Part shown: piece after piece, positions 51,850 to 61,140 of the stretch | Position numbering within the stretch: the first letter of the stretch is position 1 | Layout of the letters: each line of letters opens with the position of its first letter | Origin: Kribbella antibiotica | GTDB taxonomy: Bacteria > Actinomycetota > Actinomycetes > Propionibacteriales > Kribbellaceae | Assembly (NCBI RefSeq): GCF_004349055.1 | Contig: NZ_SMKX01000013.1 | Span: forward strand, 30,581-94,580 | DNA: 64,000 nucleotides | Direction of reading: 5' to 3' | The notes under the pieces: model-generated | What the model saw: only the letters and a program-made list of their open reading frames with translations | Database searches by the model: none | What the model was told of the DNA's origin: nothing | Position numbers and translations under genes: made by a program

Positions 51850-53781
51850 TTACGGGACCCAGTGGTTGTGGGTTGCGGTGATCATGACCTGGAGCTGGAT
51901 ACTGGCTGCGTAGTAGCTGTCGGTCTGGATGGGTGTCGCGAGCATCTTGTTCCACAGCGAGTCCAGCCAAGCCTGGCTGCCTGAATCCGTCATGGCCGCG
52001 ACCGCGAACGGCGCGAAGAAGGACGGGTCGCTGCTGGAGTCGATCGCGGTTCCGTTCAGCTTGTAACCGGTGGCGATGTTGCTCGGGTTGCCGCCGGCCT
52101 TCGACTTGATCCAGGTGTTGAGCTTGCGGGCCGAGGCGAGGGAAACGCTGTCGCCGCTGGTGACAGCGTCGGCGCCGATCCGCCACGGGTCGCGGCAAGC
52201 GTTCCACCAGTACTGGCCGTCCTTCGGGTCTTCCAGAACCTCACCGGTGGCCGGCTTCGGAGTGGAGTTGGTGTTGATGACGAAGTCGGGCAGCAGGCCG
52301 GTGCCGGCCGCGTAGTTGTTCTGCAGATTGGTGGCGACGGTCTGGTGCTTGACGCGAATGGTGTCCCAGACGGAGTTGCCAGTGGCTGCCTTGAAGGCGC
52401 GGAAGTGATCGGCCATCCAGTCCGACGTACGGGACTGGTAGTAGTGCTCCTCGCCGGAAGAGCTGAAGTCGCCGTACAGGAGCATGTTGGTGCTCGGGTT
52501 GACCTCGCTCGCCTTGATCGCGTTGATGTGCTTGATGGCAAGCTGCTTGTAGTTGTAGGTACCGGCGCTTCCCCACTGCTTGTCGGCCAGCAGGAGGCCG
52601 TAGGCGACGTCCATGTCGGCGTCGGTCGCGCTGTCCGAGCCGTTCACGCTCTTGCAGGCATCGTCCTGCTCAGCGGCCAGCAGGTCGGAGTTGTTCACCG
52701 ACGGGTGCGCCAGCATGAACTTGGTCAGGCCGTCGAAGATGGCCTTGGCGTTCGGGTCGGCGCCTGCCATGGTCGCGGTGATGACCATGCCGTAGCCCTG
52801 CGCCTCACCGACGTACGGGTGGTCGGCGTCCGGCGAGATGACCTCGTACCAGCCGTTGCCACAGTTCTGCCTGACGAAGGCTGCCTTCCACTTGTTGTAG
52901 TAGTCGATGACCTTCTGGTCGAGGGTGGCCTGACTCCCGGTCGGCTTCAGCATGCCGGCCGCGTACGGGAACTGGTGGCTGCCGAACGGTACGGCCGGTC
53001 CGCCGCCGGTGCCACCTTGCGTGGTCGCCGTGACGGAGTTGCTCACCGCGGAAAGGTTGCCCGCGGCATCACGCGCCTTGACCGTGTACGTGTAGCTGGT
53101 GGACGCCGTACGGCCGGTGTCGGTGTAGGTCGTGCCGCTAGCAGTGGCGACCTCGGTGCCGTTGCGGTACACGGCGTAGCCGGTCACACCGACGTTGTCC
53201 GTGGACGCGTTCCACGCCAGCGAAACGCTACTCGACGTGGTCCCGGTGGCCGCGAGACCGGTCGGCGTGCTCGGCGGGGTGGTGTCGACCGGGCCGCCGC
53301 CGGTCGTGCCGTAGACCTCGAGATCGAACAGCGAATACCCGTACGCCGTCCCGCGCGCGGTGCCGTAGACGCGGACGTACCGGCCAGTGCCGGACAGCGT
53401 CAGGTCGTCGACCGCGCCGTTGCCGGTCGTGGTGGAGAAGACGTCGGTCCAGCCCGTCGAGCCGTCGGCCGAGGTCTGGATCTTGTACGACTTCCCGTAC
53501 GCCGCCTCCCAGTTCAGTTTGACCCGCGAGATGGTCGCGGTGGCGCCGAGGTCGACGCGGATCCACTCCGGGTCATGGCCTTCGACGCTGGCCCACCGAG
53601 TGCCAGAGTTGCCGTCGAGCGCCTTGGCAGCTTCGAACCCGGACCCTTCGACCGACGACGCGGTGGCGGGCTTGCCCTGGGAGATGAGCGGATCGGCGGC
53701 TTGGGCCAGTCTGATCGGAACGAACAGAGCTGCGGCGGCGAGCGCCGCGGCAGTCAGTCCTCGCAATAGTGAATGTGACAT
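51850..53781 (-). CDS. Secreted GH8 glycoside hydrolase with discoidin and FN3 domains
   Basis: 643 residues from the ATG at 53779-53781 (GGAGGAC nine bases upstream). Signal peptide to about 28; F5/8 type C domain 30-160; fibronectin type III 170-265; GH8 catalytic domain 275-643. GH8 marks: VGEAQGYGM (acid Glu), DADMDVAYGLLLAD and the W-rich C-terminal half (DWMADHFRAF, WRIGADAV). Members cut beta-1,4-glucan, chitosan, xylan or related chains. The upstream palindrome TTAGGAAACTTTCCTAA is a different operator type from the GAGAGCGCTCTC sites. Confidence 0.92.
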   Translation of the reverse strand: MSHSLLRGLTAAALAAAALFVPIRLAQAADPLISQGKPATASSVEGSGFEAAKALDGNSGTRWASVEGHDPEWIRVDLGATATISRVKLNWEAAYGKSYKIQTSADGSTGWTDVFSTTTGNGAVDDLTLSGTGRYVRVYGTARGTAYGYSLFDLEVYGTTGGGPVDTTPPSTPTGLAATGTTSSSVSLAWNASTDNVGVTGYAVYRNGTEVATASGTTYTDTGRTASTSYTYTVKARDAAGNLSAVSNSVTATTQGGTGGGPAVPFGSHQFPYAAGMLKPTGSQATLDQKVIDYYNKWKAAFVRQNCGNGWYEVISPDADHPYVGEAQGYGMVITATMAGADPNAKAIFDGLTKFMLAHPSVNNSDLLAAEQDDACKSVNGSDSATDADMDVAYGLLLADKQWGSAGTYNYKQLAIKHINAIKASEVNPSTNMLLYGDFSSSGEEHYYQSRTSDWMADHFRAFKAATGNSVWDTIRVKHQTVATNLQNNYAAGTGLLPDFVINTNSTPKPATGEVLEDPKDGQYWWNACRDPWRIGADAVTSGDSVSLASARKLNTWIKSKAGGNPSNIATGYKLNGTAIDSSSDPSFFAPFAVAAMTDSGSQAWLDSLWNKMLATPIQTDSYYAASIQLQVMITATHNHWVP

Positions 53782-53830
53782 CAGGGGTGTCCTCCGGGCG
53801 GTGAAAAAAGGCTGATTGTCCCCACAATCA

Positions 53831-53847
53831 TTAGGAAACTTTCCTAA
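53831..53847. promoter_or_regulatory. Palindrome TTAGGAAACTTTCCTAA
   Basis: Perfect 8+8 palindrome around a central C, 50 bp upstream of the GH8 start. It resembles AGGAAA-TTTCCT sites that, as I recall, are associated with ROK-family sugar regulators in actinobacteria. No ROK gene is in the window. Confidence 0.6.
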
Positions 53848-53931
53848 CGGTTGCCCGAAGGTAAGTCCCCACCCGGACGAGCGCAAGATGTCGCGCAATG
53901 ATCAACCGCTTGAACTTTTCCGCCGCAGCAC

Positions 53932-53971
53932 AGAGCCCAGGGACCGATCGAACTCTCGGTCCCTGGGCTCT
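53932..53971 (-). terminator. Strong intrinsic terminator
   Basis: Perfect 16-bp stem AGAGCCCAGGGACCGA / TCGGTCCCTGGGCTCT with an 8-base loop, 34 bp past the stop of the 47-residue membrane-protein gene on the minus strand. Confidence 0.8.
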
Positions 53972-54004
53972 TACGCTGAGCGATCAGCGATCAGTTGACA
54001 GTGA

Positions 54005-54148
54005 TCAATTGAAGATGCTGACGCCGCCCGGGCCGACGAGCAGGCCGACCACGATCAGGATGATTCCCCACATCAGGCCGCCCCGCACGATCGAGACGAT
54101 GCCGGAGATCACAAGAATCACCGCGATGATCCACAACAAGAACAGCAT
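54005..54148 (-). CDS. Small membrane protein with GPGG motif, 47 residues
   Basis: ATG at 54146-54148 with AAAGGA upstream; TGA at 54005-54007. The sequence MLFLLWIIAVILVISG... has two hydrophobic helices and ends GPGGVSIFN, a pattern common in small actinobacterial membrane proteins of unknown role. A 16-bp hairpin terminator follows, supporting expression as a single gene. Confidence 0.8.
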   Translation of the reverse strand: MLFLLWIIAVILVISGIVSIVRGGLMWGIILIVVGLLVGPGGVSIFN

Positions 54149-54203
54149 CAGAAGTCCTTTCGTTCAGACCGGCAGACGATCTGCCGCTCCCCCGTCAACG
54201 TTC

Positions 54204-54257
54204 ATCCAGTACCCGGCCGCATGCGCTGCTTGATTCCGGACCTGGCGGGTACTGGAT
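54204..54257. repeat. 12-bp inverted repeat between divergent small membrane genes
   Basis: ATCCAGTACCCG (54204-54215) and CGGGTACTGGAT (54246-54257) are perfectly complementary, 30 bases apart, 33 bp upstream of the DUF6328-like start. It could be a regulatory hairpin in the 5' leader or a two-site operator. Confidence 0.45.
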
Positions 54258-54290
54258 CGCCGCACCGTCGACGGATGAAGGGCCACCGCC

Positions 54291-54779
54291 ATGACCCACT
54301 CAAACGCCAGCTACACCCGCCAGGACGAGGACTCCGGGGAACGCCTCGACCGGCATTGGAGTGAATTGCTGCAGGAGCTACGGCTCGCACAGACCGGCAC
54401 TCAGATCCTGTTCGCGTTCCTGCTCGGCATCGGATTCCAGAGCCAGTTCCAGGCCGCCGACCAGTTCACACACCATGTCTACGCGGGGACCTTGGTCGCC
54501 TCGGCGCTCGCGGTCGCGCTCTTCCTTGCTCCGGTCTCGTTGCACCGGATCGTCCACCGGCAAGGATTGCGGGACCGGATGGTCGTCATCACCGACTGGC
54601 TGGCGCAGTTCGGGCTGGTCTTTCTGGTCGCCGCCATGGCCGGCGGCGTACTGCTGGCCCTCGATGTCGTTCTGTCGCGTCCAGTTGCCCTCGGCATCGT
54701 GACCGGCATCGTGGTCTGGTTCATGCTTTTCTGGCTGGTGATCCCGCTCGTCGTGCGCGCCAAGTCCGGAGAGGACTAG
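54291..54779 (+). CDS. DUF6328-like integral membrane protein
   Basis: 162 residues with a soluble N-terminal 45 residues (ERLDRHWSELLQELRLAQTGTQ) and four hydrophobic segments. It matches the pattern of the DUF6328 family, common beside stress-related genes in actinobacteria. Function unknown. Divergent from the 47-residue membrane protein. Confidence 0.8.
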   Translation: MTHSNASYTRQDEDSGERLDRHWSELLQELRLAQTGTQILFAFLLGIGFQSQFQAADQFTHHVYAGTLVASALAVALFLAPVSLHRIVHRQGLRDRMVVITDWLAQFGLVFLVAAMAGGVLLALDVVLSRPVALGIVTGIVVWFMLFWLVIPLVVRAKSGED

Positions 54780-54853
54780 ACGTAGTCGAACTCATCGCCC
54801 TGGCGGCCGGCGGCGACGTTTCCAGTTGCCGCGCGCAACAACCCCGAACGTGG

Positions 54854-54884
54854 GACAGCGCCCGGGGATCGCCCGGGCGCTGTC
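54854..54884. terminator. Bidirectional terminator
   Basis: 13-bp stem GACAGCGCCCGGG / CCCGGGCGCTGTC with a 5-base loop, between the convergent DUF6328-like gene (ends 54779) and the chitinase gene (ends 54900). Confidence 0.8.
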
Positions 54885-54899
54885 AGAAACCGCTTGAGG

Positions 54900-56174
<1,275 letters not shown>

Positions 56175-56368
56175 TGCTGTTCCTCCAGAGGACAGATGCA
56201 AGTTCGCACATTCTGCACGACTTTCCCCGATTAAGAAACGGAGGCTACTAAAGTAATTCAGTTCCCGACCCAGCTCACTCAGCGGTGACTAGTTTTCACT
56301 CTCCGTTCATGGGGCCGAGCTCTTCCGCGATGGGCCGGAGCCGTCTACCGTCCGCTTACCGGTCGTAT

Positions 56369-56384
56369 GTGAGAGCGCTCTCAC
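56369..56384. promoter_or_regulatory. LacI-type operator GTGAGAGCGCTCTCAC
   Basis: Perfect 16-bp palindrome with the GAGAGCGCTCTC core, 44 bp upstream of the GTG start (56429) of the beta-helix protein. Its position rules out the longer reading frame that starts upstream of it. Confidence 0.78.
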
Positions 56385-56428
56385 TCCCCTGCAGTCCCCG
56401 CCCTGTTCTGCCCCGGAGGTGGTCCCCT

Positions 56429-58753
56429 GTGTCTCGGAGCCCCGCACGAAGCTTCACTTATTGGCGAGCCGCGATCGTCGCGCTCGTCCTGGCCCTCTGC
56501 TCGAGCCTCCTGGTGGGTGGCGTAGCACGAGCGGCCGACGACTACACCCAGTCGGTCACGTCGCTGAACACGACGCAGGCCCAGATCTCGTTCACCCCGA
56601 CCACGACCGCCGTCTACGTCGACGTCCACTACACCGTCACCGGTCAAGGCCAGCAGAACTTCCGGATGGACCTCAGCGGCGGCACCTGGCGCAAGACCGT
56701 CAGCGGCCTGTCGTCCGGCTCGGTCGTCGACTACTGGTTCACCTACGAGAAGAGTGGGCCGCAGTACGACACCCCGCACTTCAGCTACACCCACGGCGGC
56801 ACGACCACGCCGACGGTCGCGACACCGGCCTTCTCACCGGCGGGCGGCAACTACACGACCGCGCAGACGGTGACGATCTCGACGGCGACCTCAGGCGCCA
56901 CGATCCGTTACACCGTTGACGGTTCCACGCCGACGGCGTCCTCGACCCTGTACGGCGGCCCGATCAGCGTGCCGACGTCACGCACGATCAACGCGATCGG
57001 CCTCAAGGCCGGTTCGACGAACTCCGCGGTCGGCAGCGCGACGTACACGATCGGTAGTACGCCGGTCAGCTGCACGACTCAGCCCGACGTACCGAACTTC
57101 GGCCCGAACACGCGGATCTTCGACCCGAGCATGTCGGCCACGGCCATCCAGGCCCAGCTCGACGCGGACTTCAACGCGCAGAAGGACACCATCGCGCACC
57201 AGATGGGCAACGGGCGGATCGCGCACCTGTTCAAGCCCGGCGCCTACAGCGTGCACGACGATGTCGGCTACTACACCTCGGTCGCCGGCCTCGGCCAGAA
57301 CCCCGGTGACGTGGTCATCAACGGCGCCATCACGGTCGACGCGTTCAACGAGTCCGACCAAGGCGTTGCCCTGCAGAACTTCTGGCGCTCGGCCGAGAAC
57401 ATGGCCGTGAACCCGATCGGCGGCTCGAACCGCTGGGCGGTCGCCCAGGCAGCCCCCTTCCGCCGGATGGACATCCGCGGCAACCTGCAGCTCTACCCGG
57501 CCAGCTACGGCTTCGCCAGCGGCGGCTACATCGCCGACTCCAAGGTCTCCGGTGAGACCGCGTCGATCTCGCAGCAGCAGTGGTACACCCGCGACAGCAA
57601 CCTCGGCAGCTGGGCCGGTGGCGTCTGGAACATGGTCTTCTCCGGTACGCCGGGAGCCCCGCCCACCACCTTCCCGAACCCGCCGGAAACCACCCTGGCG
57701 ACCACCCCGGTCTCCCGCGACGTGCCGTACCTGTACATCGACGGCGCCGGTAAGTACCGCGTCTTCACCCCGTCCCTGCGCACGAACGCCTCCGGCGCCA
57801 GCTGGGCGAACGGATCCACCCCCGGTACGTCGATCCCGATGAGCCAGTTCTACGTCGTCAAGGCCGGCGACACCGCGTCGACGATCAACACGGCCCTGGC
57901 CGGCGGCTGCAACCTGTTCTTCACGCCCGGCATCTACCACCTCAACCAGACCCTCAACATCAACCGGGCGAATACGGTTGTCCTCGGCATCGGCTACCCG
58001 ACCCTGATCCCCGACAACGGCGTCAACGCGATGCAGGTCGCCGACGTCGACGGTGTCCGGATCAAGGGCATCCTCTTCGACGCCGGTACGACGAACAGCG
58101 CCGCCCTGCTGACCGTCGGCCCGAGCGGCTCCTCCGCGAACCACGCGGCGAACCCGACCACCCTGCAGGACGTCTTCTTCCGGATCGGCGGCTCGATCGC
58201 CGGCCACGCGACGACCAGCCTGATCGTCAACAGCCACAACACGATCATCGACCACATCTGGGCCTGGCGCGCCGACCACGGCAACGCCGGCACTTGGGGC
58301 TGGACGCAGGCCACCGGTGACACCGGATTGATTGTCAACGGCAACAACGTCCTCGCCACCGGCCTCTTCGTCGAGCACTATCAGAAGACGCAGGTGATCT
58401 GGAACGGCCAAGGCGGCAAGACGATCTTCTTCCAGAACGAGATGCCGTACGACGTCCCGAACCAGGCCAGCTGGAACCGGCCGAGCGGGAAGAACGGCTA
58501 CGCGGCGTACAAGGTCGCCGACAACGTCACCTCGCATGAAGCCTGGGGACTGGGCAGCTACAACTTCTTCAACGTCAATCCTTCAGTGAGCGCCTACAAC
58601 GCCTTCGAGGCACCGAACAACGCAAACGTCCGATTCCACAGTCTCTGCACGGTTTCCCTCAACTACCAAGGCACCATCACTCACGTCATCAACGACACCG
58701 GAGCCGTCACACCACCTGGCACTGTCCCGGTCAACGTGGTGAGCTACCCCTGA
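56429..58753 (+). CDS. Secreted beta-helix protein with chitobiase-C-like domain
   Basis: 774 residues from the GTG at 56429 (GGAGG nine bases upstream); an ATG at 56285 would place the operator inside the gene. Signal peptide to about 35, a small beta domain (36-125), a CHB_HEX_C-type domain (about 130-205; ATIRYTVDGSTPTASS), then a pectin-lyase-like right-handed beta-helix (about 220-770; FKPGAYSV, NFWRSAENMAV, FTPGIYHLNQTL, IFFQNEMPYD). The beta-helix half is paralogous to the truncated protein at 1-922. Probably binds or cleaves a polysaccharide; the family is unclassified by sequence alone. Confidence 0.88.
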   Translation: MSRSPARSFTYWRAAIVALVLALCSSLLVGGVARAADDYTQSVTSLNTTQAQISFTPTTTAVYVDVHYTVTGQGQQNFRMDLSGGTWRKTVSGLSSGSVVDYWFTYEKSGPQYDTPHFSYTHGGTTTPTVATPAFSPAGGNYTTAQTVTISTATSGATIRYTVDGSTPTASSTLYGGPISVPTSRTINAIGLKAGSTNSAVGSATYTIGSTPVSCTTQPDVPNFGPNTRIFDPSMSATAIQAQLDADFNAQKDTIAHQMGNGRIAHLFKPGAYSVHDDVGYYTSVAGLGQNPGDVVINGAITVDAFNESDQGVALQNFWRSAENMAVNPIGGSNRWAVAQAAPFRRMDIRGNLQLYPASYGFASGGYIADSKVSGETASISQQQWYTRDSNLGSWAGGVWNMVFSGTPGAPPTTFPNPPETTLATTPVSRDVPYLYIDGAGKYRVFTPSLRTNASGASWANGSTPGTSIPMSQFYVVKAGDTASTINTALAGGCNLFFTPGIYHLNQTLNINRANTVVLGIGYPTLIPDNGVNAMQVADVDGVRIKGILFDAGTTNSAALLTVGPSGSSANHAANPTTLQDVFFRIGGSIAGHATTSLIVNSHNTIIDHIWAWRADHGNAGTWGWTQATGDTGLIVNGNNVLATGLFVEHYQKTQVIWNGQGGKTIFFQNEMPYDVPNQASWNRPSGKNGYAAYKVADNVTSHEAWGLGSYNFFNVNPSVSAYNAFEAPNNANVRFHSLCTVSLNYQGTITHVINDTGAVTPPGTVPVNVVSYP

Positions 58754-58787
58754 TCTAACCTCTCCCGCCCCGAACCGAGGAGCCACC

Positions 58788-59780
58788 ATGGGCCGGAAAC
58801 GTTGGCTCTATCTAGCTGCTGCGACGGCACTCAGCTTGCCGATCCTGCCGCTGACCCAAAGCGCCGCGATCCTGCCCGCGGCCACGGCCGCCTGTACTCG
58901 CGCCCTGCCGGCGGGAAACCACACCATCCAGGTCCGCTTCCGCAACGTCGACTACCCAGTCCGGGTTCACGTTCCGGCTGGCCTGGCCGCTGCGTCGCAG
59001 GTCCCGGTAGTCGTCGACCTCCATCCCAGCGGCGGCAACGCGGAGACGCACACGGCCTACACCCGGATGGACGTCCTAGCCGACCAGGAGCGCTTCGTGA
59101 CTGTGCGCCCTAACGGCAACATCCCCGCCGCGGACCCGAACCCCAACCACGTCTGGTTCTGGAACGTGCCGAACGTACCGACCGTCTCCGGTCAGTACCC
59201 ACCGCCCGGCTCCCGGGACGACATCGCCTACCTGACCGACGTCATCGACAAGACCTCAGCCCTGGTCTGCGCCGACCCGAAGCGCATCGCAATGTCCGGC
59301 CACTCCGGCGGCGCCCGCATGTCCTCGGCCTACGCCTGCGCACGACCCGACAAAATCTCTGCCATCGCAGCCGTAGTCGGTCTCCGCGCCGGCCGCCCCG
59401 CGCTATCCGACCTCACCACACCCGAACTCCAAAGCTGTACGCCGACCGAGCCCGTCCCGGTCATCGCCTTCCACGGAACCAACGACACCGTCAACCCCTA
59501 CCAGGGCAACAACGACGCCCGCTGGGGTTACACCGCCACCATGGCCGTCCACTCCTGGGCCCGCCTCAACGACTGCAAAGAGGGGCCCGCGGCAACGACC
59601 GTCAGCGCCAACGTCACGTCCTTCACCTACACCCGCTGCAAATCAGACGCCACCGTGGCCTTCTACCGCGTCACCAACGGCACCCACAGCTGGCCCGGCA
59701 GCACCAACCCCGCCGCAACCCAGGAGATCAACGCAACCAACCTGATGTGGACCTTCTTCAAAGCCCACCCCCGCCACTGA
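58788..59780 (+). CDS. Secreted PHB-depolymerase/feruloyl-esterase-like hydrolase
   Basis: 330 residues from the ATG at 58788 (GAGGAG upstream). Signal peptide to about 35, then an alpha/beta hydrolase of the esterase PHB (LpqC) type: oxyanion region VVDLHPSGGNAETHT, nucleophile Ser in MSGHSGGARMS (near 172), Asp in AFHGTNDTVNPY, and catalytic His in NGTHSWPG. It cleaves ester bonds in polymers or ester-linked wall substituents. It lies 34 bp after the beta-helix gene and is probably co-transcribed. Confidence 0.9.
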   Translation: MGRKRWLYLAAATALSLPILPLTQSAAILPAATAACTRALPAGNHTIQVRFRNVDYPVRVHVPAGLAAASQVPVVVDLHPSGGNAETHTAYTRMDVLADQERFVTVRPNGNIPAADPNPNHVWFWNVPNVPTVSGQYPPPGSRDDIAYLTDVIDKTSALVCADPKRIAMSGHSGGARMSSAYACARPDKISAIAAVVGLRAGRPALSDLTTPELQSCTPTEPVPVIAFHGTNDTVNPYQGNNDARWGYTATMAVHSWARLNDCKEGPAATTVSANVTSFTYTRCKSDATVAFYRVTNGTHSWPGSTNPAATQEINATNLMWTFFKAHPRH

Positions 59781-59887
59781 GCAAGCGCGCGGCCGCACCG
59801 ATGGCCTCGCCATCACCTAGCAGGTAGCTCTCGGCGGTAGGGGCCAGCAGCAACGAACGAACTCCGCCTACCCAGTGCACCTTTGAG

Positions 59888-60191
59888 AACTACGTCGCCG
59901 CCAAGGCCGGCCTGGAAGGACTGACCAAGGCTGCGGCGGCGGACCTCGCTTCCCAGGAATCACCGTGAACGCGGTCGGTCCGGGTGTCGTACACACAGCC
60001 ATGACCGAGGTCAGCGCTGCCCGCGCCGGGCGGACCATGGAGGAGCACCTGCGCTTCCAGGCGGCGTCGATCCCACGCGACCGGACCGGCACCCCGCACG
60101 ACATCGCTCGCGCCGTCTTGTTCTTCACCGCCGAAGACGCGACTTCGCCACCGGACAGGTCCTCTACGTCAGCGGCGGACCGCACGGCTGA
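59888..60191 (+). pseudogene. SDR pseudogene, C-terminal half with two frameshifts
   Basis: Reads NYVAAKAGLEGLTKAAAADLAS (the SDR YxxxK region). After a frame shift it reads GITVNAVGPGVVHTAMTEV and RTGTPHDIARAVLFFTAEDA. After a second shift it reads FATGQVLYVSGGPHG and a stop. These are the consecutive conserved blocks of a FabG-like SDR. The N-terminal cofactor-binding half is missing, so the gene is dead. Confidence 0.85.
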
Positions 60192-60259
60192 GCGAAGGCA
60201 CTCTCCCCGACCGGGTTCGCGGATGCCGTCCATTCGGTAGATCGCGTAGCGTTGGGGTG

Positions 60260-60833
60260 TTGCGACCGCGACGGCGACCAAGGTGATGGCCGCCCTCGGC
60301 GATGAAGGCCTGGTCGAGACGACGGTCGGTTCCGGCACCGTCGTCAGCACGCGCAGGCGGCGGCCGAGCGATGTCACCCGTCAGCCGATCAACCCGGAAC
60401 AGGCGGTGCGCACGGCAATCGGGATCGCCGATACCGAGGGTCTCGAAGCAGCATCCGTACGGCGACTCGCGGCCGCCGGCAATGGGCTCTCTGCCGACAG
60501 CATCTCTGGCTACCGAAAGCCGTCTCCTTCACCCGCCTGCGCGAGGTCCTGGCACTACCCGCCCTGGTCGTCTCCGTCGCCCTGTCGCTGGCGGAAGAGG
60601 TCAACGCCGAGCAGGAGACCGGCCTCACCCACACCCAGTGGCAACTGAGCCAGCGCGAACGCGCCGCCGACCTGCTCGGCAGCGGCCGATTCCCCTTGCT
60701 CGCAGAGGCGTCCTACGAACCAACACCGGATCCGGACGCCCTCTTCGAGTACAGCCTCGCCCGCCACCTCGACGGCTTCGCCGCCCTCGTCAAACAGCCC
60801 CGCCCGGCTTCGTCGGCCCTGCCTTCCGAGTGA
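60260..60833 (+). pseudogene. Degenerate GntR/TetR hybrid regulator
   Basis: The first part reads ATATKVMAALGDEGLVETTVGSGTVVS, the end of a GntR winged helix, then EQAVRTAIGIADTEGLEAASVRRLAA, the start of a TetR HTH. After a break near 60510 another frame gives a TetR-like C-terminal domain (LPALVVSVALSLAEEVNAEQETGL, FEYSLARHLDGFAALV) ending at TGA 60831-60833. The start and the rest of the HTH are missing. With the SDR relic next to it this was probably a regulator-oxidoreductase pair. Confidence 0.75.
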
Positions 60834-61091
60834 GAAGACACAGAGGCTTATCGCCGGGCCAGAAGGTAATCGCTGCCGCCGACTTGTCCGCTGCCTGGTC
60901 CGCTGACTCCGCCGCGGTGGATACCCAGCCGATGCCGGCGAGCACTACGAACCGGAATCGACATGCAGAGCACCCCAGCCCCTCCCGCTCGCACGCCCAG
61001 TCGCCGTGGCGATGCGGAGCTTCGCGGCCGTATAGAACCTGCTGCGGAATCGGCGTGGCTGGGAGCGCGGCTGGGTGCTCGGGGCATGACT
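60834..61091. other. Non-coding spacer
   Basis: No supported gene, RNA or operator seen. It lies between the regulator relic and the terminator of the HNH-protein gene and may be further decayed DNA. Confidence 0.4.
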
Positions 61092-61126
61092 GAGTGATCC
61101 ACGAAGCATGGCCGCGTGGATCACTC
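61092..61126 (-). terminator. Terminator of the DUF222-HNH gene
   Basis: Perfect 11-bp stem GAGTGATCCAC / GTGGATCACTC with a 13-base loop, 15 bp past the stop of the minus-strand gene ending at 61141. Confidence 0.65.
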
Positions 61127-61140
61127 GGGTGGGTTGGGGT

